A DNA stretch of 17,190 bases, taken from positions 1 to 17,190 of the forward strand of contig CAOMRW010000031.1 of the NCBI GenBank assembly GCA_948485625.1. Direction: 5' to 3'. The position numbers were made by a program, and so were the translations under genes. Origin of the DNA: an uncultured Clostridia bacterium (lineage in GTDB: Bacteria; Bacillota; Clostridia; TANB77; CAG-508). Positions 1-7,555 of this stretch are shown one piece after another. The notes under the pieces were generated by a model. That model had not been told where the DNA came from. It saw only the letters and a list, made by a program, of their open reading frames with translations, and ran no database searches. Position 1 is the first letter of the stretch, and each line of letters starts with the position of its first letter.

Positions 1-60
1 CGTCCCCCTTGGTTCCTTGGTTCGTCCCCCCTTGGTTCGTCTCCCTTGGTTCCTTGGTTT
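1..60. repeat. Short G-rich tandem repeat next to mazF
   Basis: Three imperfect units of about 15-22 bp follow each other. Read on the minus strand they have the form AACCAAGG(AACCAAGG)GGGGACG. The array begins at the window edge, so its full length is unknown, and it ends just beyond the mazF stop codon. The GGGGACG block is shared with the palindrome at 4596-4662. It is much more GC-rich than its surroundings. I see no coding potential; it is probably a dispersed intergenic repeat. Confidence 0.7.
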
Positions 61-63
61 TTT

Positions 64-414
64 TTACTCTTCTAAACCAAAACTTACTCCTAATGCATTA
101 TTTATTTGATTTATTATTTTTTCATCTTCTATGTGGCCTATTCTTTCTTTTAATCTGCTTTTATCAATTGTTCTTATTTGTTCTGTTAATACTACAGAGT
201 CATTTTTTAGACCACATTTTTCTGAGTCTATTTCTATGTGTGTTGGTAATTTTGTTTTATTTGTTTGTGATGTTATTGCTGCTGCTATTACTGTTGGGCT
301 ATATTTATTTCCCATATCATTTTGTATTATTAAAACTGGTCTTATTCCTCCTTGTTCTGAGCCTACTACTGGACTTAAATCTGCATAGAACATATCTCCT
401 CTTTTTATTACCAT
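64..414 (-). CDS. mazF: MazF/NdoA (EndoA)-type mRNA interferase toxin
   Basis: A 116-residue protein of the PemK/MazF family, sequence-specific endoribonucleases that cleave mRNA in the cytoplasm. It is very close to the Bacillus EndoA pattern: IKRGDMFYADLSPVVGSEQGG near the N-terminus with the conserved RGD and EQGG, then RPVLIIQND, then TKLPTHIEI and LTEQIRTIDK in the C-terminal half. Length matches the family. The start was placed at the ATG at 412-414, eight bases after AGGAG; an upstream in-frame ATG at 438 has no such site. No MazE/EndoAI antitoxin gene lies upstream: the preceding gene ends 68 bp away and encodes a GerS-like protein. In Bacilli and Clostridia the antitoxin normally precedes the toxin, so it is either elsewhere or lost. 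Probably transcribed with the GerS-like gene. Confidence 0.95.
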   Translation of the reverse strand: MVIKRGDMFYADLSPVVGSEQGGIRPVLIIQNDMGNKYSPTVIAAAITSQTNKTKLPTHIEIDSEKCGLKNDSVVLTEQIRTIDKSRLKERIGHIEDEKIINQINNALGVSFGLEE

Positions 415-482
415 ATTATTCACTCCTAATGTTAGCATGTGTCAAGCTTGTATTTTTCTATATTAGTTTGTAAAGATAAATA

Positions 483-1199
483 TTATATTTCTTTTGGTAT
501 TTCAAACATTTTAAATGCATATACTTTTACATTTGATTCTTTATTTATCTCTACCTCATTATATATTATGTAAATTATTATATTTTGGTTAGTGTCTTTT
601 ATTTCCATCTTTGTTGGCTTTCCATCTTTTTTTGATATATAGAGTTTTTTATATTTTTGGTAATTATTTTCTGATTTTGAGGTTGTTTCCATTATTATTT
701 CATTATTTTCTTCTTTAAATTTTGAATTTTCATTGTTTTTATAATTTTCTATAAAGTCTATCAAATCTAAGTTATTTTCTGTTATGTCTTTATAATTTTC
801 TATTATTTTTGTTAGACTTAATTTTGTGTTTTCTATTTTTAGATTATTTTGTTCTTTTATTATTTTTACTCCTTGTATATTATTAGGTTCTATTACTTCT
901 TGTGTGTTGTTTTCATTATTTATGTATGTTTGTTTTATTTTATATTTGTTTGTGTTTTTGTTACTTTTAACTTCTACTTCTATTTGTGCCTTATATGAAC
1001 TAATATTTAAAATGTAATCTACAATTTCTTGACTAGTACTATTGTTTCCAATTTTTGAAATTTTAGACGTATTTTTGTTTATTTTTATAAATATTATTAC
1101 TCCTATTGTTATTAGTAGTATTATTGTTGCTATTGTAATTATTTTTCTTTTGTTTTCTTTTTTGTTTTGATATGTGTGTATTTTTTTACTTTTGGACAT
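483..1199 (-). CDS. Membrane-anchored GerS/LolA-like protein
   Basis: A 238-residue protein with a basic cytoplasmic N-terminus, one membrane segment at about residues 19-40, and an extracytoplasmic domain rich in Asn, Lys and Glu. The segment after the anchor (QEIVDYILNISSYKAQIEVEV, followed by Tyr/Lys-rich beta strands) resembles the LolA-fold germination proteins of Clostridia (GerS group). I see no cysteine, so unlike GerS it cannot be a lipoprotein and must be held by its membrane helix. The start is an ATG nine bases after AGGAGG. In several Clostridia a gene of this type sits in a neighbourhood with alanine racemase and the MazE/MazF pair; here mazF follows directly but no racemase is present. 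Assignment rests on pattern and context, so the exact function is uncertain. Confidence 0.6.
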   Translation of the reverse strand: MSKSKKIHTYQNKKENKRKIITIATIILLITIGVIIFIKINKNTSKISKIGNNSTSQEIVDYILNISSYKAQIEVEVKSNKNTNKYKIKQTYINNENNTQEVIEPNNIQGVKIIKEQNNLKIENTKLSLTKIIENYKDITENNLDLIDFIENYKNNENSKFKEENNEIIMETTSKSENNYQKYKKLYISKKDGKPTKMEIKDTNQNIIIYIIYNEVEINKESNVKVYAFKMFEIPKEI

Positions 1200-1282
1200 A
1201 AAAATAGCCTCCTAAAAATTATTCTTACTTAATTTTTATTCGGCTTTTTTTGTTTTATGCTTATTGGTATTTTTTGATTTTA

Positions 1283-3127
1283 TTATTCTATTATTGTAAC
1301 TTCACGCACTTTAAGAAGTTGATTTCCTCCTTTTTGGCTTATATATATACTATTACATTTTTCAGGAATATCTAATTCTACTGAATTATATCCCCATAAA
1401 CTACATCCGTTTCCTTCTACTTTAGAAATCAATTCATTTTTATCATCAAAGAATGAAAAGACAAATTCTCTATATCCTAAAGTTCCTTGTTGTGTATCAT
1501 ATAGTCCCCAATCAATTTTAATCTTTAATCCCCAGCAAGACTCATCAATGTAAAATTTACAATTATTGTAAGCCATATCACATTCATTCTCTAATGTTCC
1601 ATCATATCCTTCTACTCCAAGTGCATCTGATGGGACAGTTATTTCTTTTTCTATAATCTTTGATTCTATTCCTTTCTCATTTTGTGTTTCAACTACACTT
1701 TTTGCTAGTATTTTGTTTGCTGTGGTTTTTGCTAATCCATTACATTGAATCCATGTTTTCCCATCATCTATACTATAATAATTTTTTACTAATTCACTCT
1801 TATTATTTGATTCTATTCTGAATAATGTTTCATCTACGTTAACTCCTGTTCTTGTAAATGTAGGATATTTTCCATTTTTTATAATAATAATATCTGGATC
1901 TGTTATTACAGCAATTTCTCTAAATCCCCAAAGTTGATTTCCTTCTGCTTGTGAAAGAATAACATATTTTGTACCGATTGGTATTTCATGATTAACTGAC
2001 TTTTCTTCCCATACGCTAGCACTTATAGGTTCTGTTGAGTGTATAAGCTCATTATTTTCATTATAGTATGAAAATACTATTGACCTCGAAAACGTTGCGC
2101 TTGAAGTTCTTCCTCTTAATTGAAAGTCAACTCTTAATTGCATGCCCCAACAATTTTCATCTATATAAAATTTACAATTTGAATACCCCATATCACATAA
2201 ATCGTCCCATATTCCATTGTATCCTTCTGGTTTAAGTGCATCATCTAAAGTTTCTATAGTTTCTTCTGCAATTGATGATTCTAGCTTTTGCCCATCTTTC
2301 ATTTCAATAATGCTTTTTGCCATTATATTTTTTTCTGATGTAGTAACTTTCCCTGTATATATTTCCCAATTTATTCCGCCATCTATGCTGTAATAATTTT
2401 TTATAACTTCACTATTACTTGCTTCTATTTCAAATATAGTTTCACCTCCAGCTCCTCCTCCTGGTGTAATTGTAGGATATCCTCCACTTTGTAAAATCTT
2501 AATTATAGGTGTTGTAGGTTTAATATTTAGTATTTCTATTTTATCTTTTGCCTTTCTTCCTGTTGAAGATATTGCTTTAAATACATATATTCCACTTTCA
2601 TTTACTGTAAATGTTACTTCTTCTCCATTTATTTCTGTTCCATCTGGTTTTATTATTTTTTCTATTGTTCCATCTGATACTGTTGCAGTTGCTGTTATTA
2701 TTACCTCACTTGCTCCAATGTCTGTTGTATTTACTGAAAATGTTATTGTTGGTTTTTCTCCACTCATTGGTCCATTCATTTCTACATTTAAATCTTTGTC
2801 TATTGTATAACCATAGTCCTTATATTCGCCTTCTATTTCTTCACCATTTAGTTCTGCTTCTAAATCTTTTAATTTATTAGGTAATTCTTTTTCTAGTAGT
2901 TCTAATGTTACATTGTTTCCTTTTGATATTTCTTCTATTTGTATGTCCATTATTGCCATTTCTATTTCTTCTTTTATTTGTGCTTCTATAGATTTTTCTT
3001 TTGATTCTTTTGCTCTATCAAATAATCCACTTCCTGTTAGGCTAGCTATTGAGATTCCTGCTAATATTAATAAGATTACTATTGTTATTACTAATGCTAT
3101 TAATGTGATTCCTTTATTTTTTTTCAT
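1283..3127 (-). CDS. Prepilin-like surface protein with duplicated C-terminal module
   Basis: A 614-residue protein starting KKNKGITLIALVITIVILL, a type IV prepilin-like leader and hydrophobic helix (Gly before the helix, residues about 6-27), followed by a coiled, Glu/Lys-rich stalk (about 35-105). Residues about 123-203 look like an Ig/bacterial-repeat beta domain. Then comes a tandem duplication of about 200 residues (about 207-408 and 413-614). Both copies carry NYYSIDGGINW or NYYSIDDGKTW, a Cys pattern C-D-M-x-Y-x-N-C-K-F-Y-I-D-E-x-C-W, and end with GNQL..REV/A. The three cysteines per copy may form disulfides outside the cell. The start is the ATG at 3125-3127, behind AAGGAGAG; an ATG 12 codons earlier lacks a site. 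The gene is divergent from an XRE regulator with an operator-like inverted repeat over its promoter. Likely a cell-surface pilin-like or adhesive protein; ligand unknown. Confidence 0.75.
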   Translation of the reverse strand: MKKNKGITLIALVITIVILLILAGISIASLTGSGLFDRAKESKEKSIEAQIKEEIEMAIMDIQIEEISKGNNVTLELLEKELPNKLKDLEAELNGEEIEGEYKDYGYTIDKDLNVEMNGPMSGEKPTITFSVNTTDIGASEVIITATATVSDGTIEKIIKPDGTEINGEEVTFTVNESGIYVFKAISSTGRKAKDKIEILNIKPTTPIIKILQSGGYPTITPGGGAGGETIFEIEASNSEVIKNYYSIDGGINWEIYTGKVTTSEKNIMAKSIIEMKDGQKLESSIAEETIETLDDALKPEGYNGIWDDLCDMGYSNCKFYIDENCWGMQLRVDFQLRGRTSSATFSRSIVFSYYNENNELIHSTEPISASVWEEKSVNHEIPIGTKYVILSQAEGNQLWGFREIAVITDPDIIIIKNGKYPTFTRTGVNVDETLFRIESNNKSELVKNYYSIDDGKTWIQCNGLAKTTANKILAKSVVETQNEKGIESKIIEKEITVPSDALGVEGYDGTLENECDMAYNNCKFYIDESCWGLKIKIDWGLYDTQQGTLGYREFVFSFFDDKNELISKVEGNGCSLWGYNSVELDIPEKCNSIYISQKGGNQLLKVREVTIIE

Positions 3128-3161
3128 CTTTTGATTCTCTCCTTTATAATACTCTATAATC

Positions 3162-3190
3162 ATTTTACACTAAATACGTGTAAAATACAA
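3162..3190 (-). promoter_or_regulatory. Promoter of prepilin-like gene with overlapping operator
   Basis: On the minus strand TTGTAT and TAAAAT are separated by 17 bp. A perfect inverted repeat, TTTTACAC-(7 nt)-GTGTAAAA (3163-3185), covers the spacer and -10. A looser repeat, AAAATAC...GTATTTT, lies just beyond (about 3182-3210), and TATAAT at 3211-3216 could be the -10 of the divergent XRE gene. The layout suggests that the small XRE protein represses both genes, but this is inferred from position only. Confidence 0.6.
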
Positions 3191-3231
3191 TACGCTTTTT
3201 ACGAGTATTTTATAATTTATTTGGTGATTAT

Positions 3232-3453
3232 ATGAAATTAAGAATTAGAGATTTAAGGGAAGATAGGGATTTAACTCGAAGCAATTTATCTAAATTACTT
3301 GGTTGTACTCAGCAAACATATTCTAGATATGAATCAGGAGAAATTACTATTGATATATATAATTTGACAAAATTGGCAGAATTTTATAATACTTCCTGTG
3401 ATTATTTATTAGGTTTAACTGATGTTTACAAACCTTATAAAAGAATAGGTTGA
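3232..3453 (+). CDS. Small XRE-family (Cro/CI-like) transcriptional regulator
   Basis: A 73-residue protein that is almost entirely one helix-turn-helix domain: LRIRDLREDRDLTRSNLSKL followed by the recognition region with QQTYSRYESGE, then LTKLAEFYNTSCDYLLGLTD, which is the standard end of the HTH_3 domain. There is no effector or dimerisation domain, as in many phage and toxin-type repressors. The site before the ATG is weak (GGTGATT). It is divergent from the prepilin-like gene, with a perfect inverted repeat in between, so autoregulation and control of the neighbour are plausible. The family call is secure; the regulon is inferred. Confidence 0.9.
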   Translation: MKLRIRDLREDRDLTRSNLSKLLGCTQQTYSRYESGEITIDIYNLTKLAEFYNTSCDYLLGLTDVYKPYKRIG

Positions 3454-3496
3454 AATTTATAAAAACTGTTTTTAAATATACATTATTTATAAAATA

Positions 3497-3574
3497 TGGT
3501 GATAGGGGGCCAGGTCTTAAATCCCCATTTTTGTATAAAAAAATGGGGATTTAAGACCTGGCCCCCTATCACCA
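3497..3574. repeat. 36-bp perfect palindrome (REP/MITE-like)
   Basis: Two perfectly complementary 36-bp arms (3497-3532 and 3539-3574) surround a 6-nt loop. The arms contain GGGGGCCAGG at the outside and AAATCCCCATTTTT at the inside. It is far more GC-rich than its surroundings and shares its inner core and general plan with the palindrome at 4596-4662. No run of T follows on either side, so it is not a typical Rho-independent terminator. Long, dispersed palindromes of this kind in Bacillota are often linked to REP-associated (IS200-like) transposases acting in trans; none is seen here. Confidence 0.85.
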
Positions 3575-3592
3575 CTATAGACTTTTCTATAG
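3575..3592. repeat. Short inverted repeat after dus
   Basis: CTATAGA-(CTTT)-TCTATAG is a perfect 7-bp stem between the dus stop codon and the larger palindrome. It may help to end dus transcription, but there is no U-tract, so it is only a candidate. Confidence 0.4.
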
Positions 3593-3608
3593 CCCCAACA
3601 TTCTTACT

Positions 3609-4581
3609 TTATATTAAAAAATATTCTTCTACTTTTTTTATTAATTCATCTTTATTTTCTATTTTATTTATATTGTTTCTAAATTCACTTGAGTTTGGCA
3701 TATTTTTAGTATACCATGCTATATGTTTTCTCATTTCTCTTATTGCTGTTATTTCTTCTTTTTCTTGTAATTCTAATTTAATATGTTCTTTTATTACTCT
3801 TAGTTTTTCTTGGTTTGTTATTTGTGGTAATTTTTCTCCAGTTTCTAGAAAGTGTTTTATTATTTTAAAAATCCATGGGTTTCCAAATGTTCCTCTTCCT
3901 ATCATTATTCCATCTACCCCTGTATATTCAAACATTTTTAAGGCTGATTCTTCATCTATTATATCTCCATTTCCGTATTACTGGAATATTTACACTTTCT
4001 TTAACTTTTTTTATTATTTCTAAGTCTGCTTTTCCTGAATACATTTCGCTTCTTGTTCTTCCATGTATAGTAATTGCTGATATTCCTGATTTCTCTGCCA
4101 TTTGTGCGAATTCTGCTGCTACAATATTATTTAAATCCCATCCTTTTCTTAGTTTTAGAGTTACTGGTTTGCTAGAATTCCTTACTACTGCTTTTATTAC
4201 TTTTTCTGCTTTTTCAATGTCTAATAATAGTTTGCTTCCATCTCCATTTTTTACTACTTTAGGTGCTGGACATCCCATATTTATATCTACTATATCTGCT
4301 AATTCACTTACATATTTTGATGCAAATCCCATTGTTTCTTCATCACTACCAAATATTTGCATGCTTATTGGTCTTTTTTCTTCTGTGGTATTCATCAGCA
4401 ATTTTGTTTTTGAGTCATTATAAAATATTGCTTTACTGCTTACCATTTCTGTACATACTAATCCTGGCTCAAATTCTTTACAGATTTTTCTAAATGGCAG
4501 GTCTGTTACACCTGCCATTGGAGCTAATATTAAATTATTTTCTAGTTCTACGTTTCCTATTTTTATTTTTTTTATATACAT
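3609..4581 (-). CDS. dus: tRNA-dihydrouridine synthase (Dus), with +1 frameshift at a CGG codon
   Basis: An FMN-dependent enzyme that reduces uridines in the D-loop of tRNA. Motifs in order: LAPMAGVTD (19-27), NMGCPAPKVVKNGDGS with the catalytic Cys104, TLKLRKGWD (141-149), TIHGRTR (171-177), then VI-GNGD at the FMN phosphate site, and after the shift GIMIGRGTFGNPW. As read, the first frame ends seven codons after codon 203 (CGG, 3973-3975) with a nonsense tail. Skipping one base there (the C at 3975) restores GNGDII and an uninterrupted 323-residue protein, the normal family length. The start is an ATG behind AAGGAG. It follows rodA on the same strand, separated by a palindrome. The frameshift may be a sequence error, a disabling mutation or recoding; see the CGG entries. 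Confidence 0.9.
3973..3975 (-). other. CGG frameshift site 1 (dus)
   Basis: On the coding strand the reading is GTA ATA CGG AAA TGG, while the conserved protein needs GTA ATA (C) GGA AAT GGA GAT. Skipping one nucleotide inserts the invariant Gly of the Dus GNGD motif. The zero-frame stop (TGA) comes seven codons after CGG. Confidence 0.85.
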
Positions 4582-4595
4582 TTTTGTTTTCTCCT

Positions 4596-4662
4596 TAGGA
4601 TTTGGGGACGGGTTAAAAATCCCATTTTTAAATGGGGATTTTTAACCCGTCCCCAAATCCTA
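4596..4662. repeat. Near-perfect palindrome between rodA and dus
   Basis: Arms running from TAGGATTTGGGGACGGGTTA inward to ATCCC(C)ATTT pair over about 30 bp with one base bulged (CCC on one side, GGGG on the other). The rodA TAG stop (4660-4662) is formed by the outermost bases of one arm, and the other arm abuts the dus ribosome binding site. It has no U-tract. It is related to the palindrome at 3497-3574 in core and layout. It could act as an attenuator or RNA processing site between the two genes, or simply be a mobile palindrome that landed there. Confidence 0.85.
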
Positions 4663-5767
4663 TTTTACAAATATTGTTTTTTGTCTTTTACTACTAATAT
4701 TTAATAATATTCCTATTAATATATAACTTGTTATAAGAGAGCTTCCTCCATAGCTTACAAATAGTAGTGGTACTCCTGTAATTGGTAATAATCCCATTAC
4801 CATTCCTATATTTTCTGCCATGTGGAATAAAAATATTCCTGATATCCCTGATGCTATTATTGCTCCTATTGAATCTTTTGCTGTTTTTGCTATATAGAGT
4901 GATTTTGTTATTAACTGGACATATAATATTATGATTATTCCGTGCTATAATGAATCCCATTTCTTCACCTATTACTGAATATATGAAATCTGTTGTTTTT
5001 GGATATAAATATCCTAATTGTGTTTGATTTCCTTTTAATAATCCCATTCCTGTTAGTTGTCCTGCTCCTATTGCTAGTTTTGATTGTATTATGTTATATC
5101 CACTTCCACGTGGGTCTGATTCTGGATTTAGAAATATATCTATTCTTTTTTTTGCATGTTCTGGTAATATAAAGTTATATAAAAGTGGTATTGATATACA
5201 TGCTATTAGTATTGTTCCTATTATATATTTTTTATCTATTCCTGCTGTAAATAGTATCATGAATGTTGCTATACAGAATGCCATTGCTGTTCCATAATCT
5301 GGTTGTTTTATTATTAATAGTAATGGTAGTGCTAGTGCTACAAATATTATTAGTAATCTTGTTGGTTTGTTTATATCTTCTGAATATCTTTCTTGTATTT
5401 TTGATATTATAAATGCTAAAAATAGTATTACTATTATTTTTGCAAATTCAGAAGGTTGTAATGAAAATCCTGCAATATCAAACCAACTTGTTGCTCCATT
5501 TACTGGCTTTGTAAATAATACTGCTATTAATAATAATATTATTATACCATAAAAAACTGGTGATAGTTTTACTAACATTTCATAATTTATTAGCATAACT
5601 ATTACCATTATTATTATACTTACAGTTAACCATACTATTTGTTTTTTAAATTCATCATATCCTGTTTCTTGGGTTGCTGAAAACAGTGCAACTAGTCCTA
5701 TTATGGATAGCGTTATTGCAACTATTAGCAGTCCCCATTCTATATTTTTTAATTCTCTTTTTCTCAT
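4660..5767 (-). CDS. rodA: RodA-type SEDS peptidoglycan glycosyltransferase, with +1 frameshift at a CGG codon
   Basis: A multi-pass membrane protein that polymerises lipid II during side-wall elongation, working with a class B penicillin-binding protein and MreBCD. SEDS signatures: NGATSWFDIAGFSLQPSEFAK (about 90-110), DPRGSGYNIIQSKLAIGAG (about 218-236), TTDFIYSVIGEEMGF (about 258-272) with the catalytic-type Asp at about 260, and after the shift MAENIGMVMGLLPITGVPLL and SYGGSS. Codon 276 is CGG (4940-4942); in the zero frame the protein then becomes polar nonsense to a stop at 4694. Skipping the C gives GIIII and the full RodA C-terminus, ending at TAG 4660-4662 with 368 residues, the usual length. 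It begins 21 bp after minE, so minD-minE-rodA is probably one transcript. RodA rather than FtsW is favoured by the sequence and by the min neighbourhood. Confidence 0.92.
4940..4942 (-). other. CGG frameshift site 2 (rodA)
   Basis: On the coding strand ATA GCA CGG AAT AAT leads into nonsense, while GCA (C) GGA ATA ATC ATA continues a transmembrane helix and reaches all C-terminal SEDS motifs. Skipping one base again inserts Gly. The local sequence ACGGA is the same as at site 1. Confidence 0.85.
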
Positions 5768-5788
5768 TAAATCATCTCTTTTTCTTTC

Positions 5789-6424
5789 TTATTTTTCTGA
5801 TTTAACTTCTTCTTTTTGTTCTATTTTATTATCTTTATTCTCTTGTTTTTCTTTATCTTCTGTGTTTTCTTTTTTGCTACTTTTATTTTCTTCTTGTTTG
5901 TTTTCATTTTTTGTTGTCTCATCATCTTTATGTTCTATGTCTTCATTTGGTTTATTTTCTTTATTTTTAATTTTGGCTTTATCTTCTTTGATTTCTTTTT
6001 GTTCTTTTTCTTCTTTTTCTTTTTTATTTGTCTTTTGTTTAATTTCTGTTTCTTTATTTTTTTCTTTTACATTTGTCTCTTCTTGTTGTTGCATATCTTT
6101 TTTGCTTATTTTTCTTGTATCATTTTTTATATTGAGAATAGGAATATTTGCATATAAAGCTGGTGCACCATTTGTTCCATCTTCATTTTCTTTATTTGTT
6201 AGTCTTACATCGATTTCCTTTTCATCGATTTCTATATATTTTTTTATTACATCTATTATTTCTTGTTTCATAAGTTCTAAAAAGTCTGCTGATACATTTG
6301 CTCTATCTTGCATTAGTACTAAATGTAGTCTTTCTTTTGCTGCGTTTTTTGAATTTTCTTGTGCTTGTTTTCTTTCTTCTTTTTTGCCTATCTTTTTAAA
6401 GATGTTTAATATATTTTCAAACAT
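5789..6424 (-). CDS. minE: MinE cell-division topological specificity factor with a long charged tail
   Basis: Residues 1 to about 100 are a normal MinE: an N-terminal amphipathic membrane-binding segment (MFENILNIFKKIG), the MinD-activating region with AAKERLHLVLMQDRANVSADF (about 28-48), and the dimerisation part KYIEIDEKEIDVRL (about 62-75). MinE stimulates the MinD ATPase and drives Min patterning, so that septation is excluded from the poles. MinE proteins are usually near 90 residues; this one is 211. Residues from about 105 to the end are a low-complexity Lys/Glu/Asn tail, presumably disordered. It lies 40 bp after minD and 21 bp before rodA, in one operon. The start is behind an AGGAAAT-type site with GGAGGG slightly further upstream. 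Confidence 0.9.
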   Translation of the reverse strand: MFENILNIFKKIGKKEERKQAQENSKNAAKERLHLVLMQDRANVSADFLELMKQEIIDVIKKYIEIDEKEIDVRLTNKENEDGTNGAPALYANIPILNIKNDTRKISKKDMQQQEETNVKEKNKETEIKQKTNKKEKEEKEQKEIKEDKAKIKNKENKPNEDIEHKDDETTKNENKQEENKSSKKENTEDKEKQENKDNKIEQKEEVKSEK

Positions 6425-6464
6425 TATTTCCTATCCCTCCACTTGTTCTTTACCTATTGTATTT

Positions 6465-7256
6465 TTATTTTTTAAATAGTTTTTTTAGTCTTGCAAAAAA
6501 ACCTTTTTCTCTTCCTGGTATTGTTACTTCTATTTTTTCTCCTAATACTCTTTTTGCTATTTCAATATATGCTTTTCCTGATGGTGCTTTTTTATTTTGT
6601 ATTACTGGTTCACCTTTATTTGTTTGTGTTATTATATATTCATCATCTGGTACTACTCCTATTAAGTCTATTGATAATAAATCTACTATGTCATCAACAT
6701 CCATCATTTCGCCTTTTCTTACCATATTTAGTCTTATTCTGTTTATTACTAATTCTGGATTTTTTATTTCTGATGATTCTAATAGTCCTATTATTCTGTC
6801 AGCATCTCTTATTGCTGATATTTCAGCTGTTGTTACTACTATTGCACGGTCTGCTCCTGCAATAGCATTTTTAAATCCTTGCTCTATTCCTGCTGGGCAG
6901 TCTATAAGTATATAGTCAAATTCTTCTTTTAATTTATTTGTTAGTTCTTTCATTTGTTCTTCATTTACAGCGCTTTTATCTCTTGTTTGTGCAGCTGGTA
7001 GTAGGTATAATTCTTTGAATCTTTTATCTTTTATTAATGCTTGTCTTAGTTTGCATTTCTCTTCTACAACATCAACTATGTCATATACTATTCTATTTTC
7101 TAGTCCCATTACAACGTCTAAGTTTCTTAATCCTATGTCTGTATCTACTAAACATACTTTCTTTCCTTCTACTGCTAAGCTTGAACCTAAATTTGCTGTT
7201 GTTGTTGTTTTTCCTACTCCACCTTTTCCTGATGTTATAACTATTACTTCTCCCAT
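6465..7256 (-). CDS. minD: Septum site-determining ATPase MinD
   Basis: A 263-residue ParA/MinD-family ATPase. The deviant Walker A motif SGKGGVGKTTTT (9-20), VDTDIGLRNLDVVMGL (switch I and MinD signature), YILIDCPAGIEQGF (Walker B) and a C-terminal amphipathic membrane-targeting helix with GFFARLKKLFKK are all present. It binds the membrane as an ATP dimer, recruits MinC to block FtsZ and is released by MinE. The start codon follows AAGGAGG at good spacing. It is the first gene of minD-minE-rodA and has its own promoter; minC, which often precedes minD in Clostridia, is not in this window. Confidence 0.97.
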   Translation of the reverse strand: MGEVIVITSGKGGVGKTTTTANLGSSLAVEGKKVCLVDTDIGLRNLDVVMGLENRIVYDIVDVVEEKCKLRQALIKDKRFKELYLLPAAQTRDKSAVNEEQMKELTNKLKEEFDYILIDCPAGIEQGFKNAIAGADRAIVVTTAEISAIRDADRIIGLLESSEIKNPELVINRIRLNMVRKGEMMDVDDIVDLLSIDLIGVVPDDEYIITQTNKGEPVIQNKKAPSGKAYIEIAKRVLGEKIEVTIPGREKGFFARLKKLFKK

Positions 7257-7299
7257 AATTTTCCTCCTTAGGATTTTAAAAACACTTTTTTATGTATAT

Positions 7300-7328
7300 A
7301 TAATACAATGAAATAGGGAAAAAGTCAA
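7300..7328 (-). promoter_or_regulatory. Sigma-A-type promoter of minD-minE-rodA
   Basis: On the minus strand TTGACT (7323-7328) and TATTAT (7300-7305) are separated by exactly 17 bp, with the minD start about 45 bp downstream. This is the only strong promoter upstream of minD. Confidence 0.8.
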
Positions 7329-7364
7329 TTGCTTGTTGATGTTTTTATGTAATAAATGTAATTA

Positions 7365-7433
7365 TAAATTCTTATTTTGTTAAGAATTTAAGTCAAATTA
7401 AAAGAAGTGCTTCCTATTAATATAAGATGCACT
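7365..7433. repeat. Inverted repeats in the minD upstream region
   Basis: The gap between the lectin-type gene and minD (7257-7555) holds the minD promoter plus two structures. One is a perfect 9-bp inverted repeat, TAAATTCTT-(8 nt)-AAGAATTTA (7365-7390), about 40 bp upstream of the minD -35. The other is a weak stem, AGTGC...GCACT (7406-7433), that on the minus strand is followed by a T-rich stretch and may end the upstream gene. Nothing coding is apparent. Confidence 0.45.
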
Positions 7434-7555
7434 CCTTAAGAATTGATTAGTACTTACAAATAAATTTATTACTAGTTTTATTATTGTATCTTTTAAAGTA
7501 TTTATAGTCTTATAATTCTTATCAAACTAAAATATATAAGTTATATGTGAGCATT

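Noticed and set aside
9..473. Long plus-strand frame opposite mazF
   Set aside because: Composition is Leu/Phe-rich, as expected from the complement of an AT-rich gene; mazF on the minus strand is certain and has a ribosome binding site.
3497..3574. Large palindrome as the dus or XRE terminator
   Set aside because: The stem is far longer than needed and no U-tract follows on either strand; a dispersed palindrome is the simpler reading.
5703..6479. 258-residue Ser/Phe-rich plus-strand frame
   Set aside because: It is the complement of the Lys/Glu-rich minE tail; the minus strand has clear MinE motifs.
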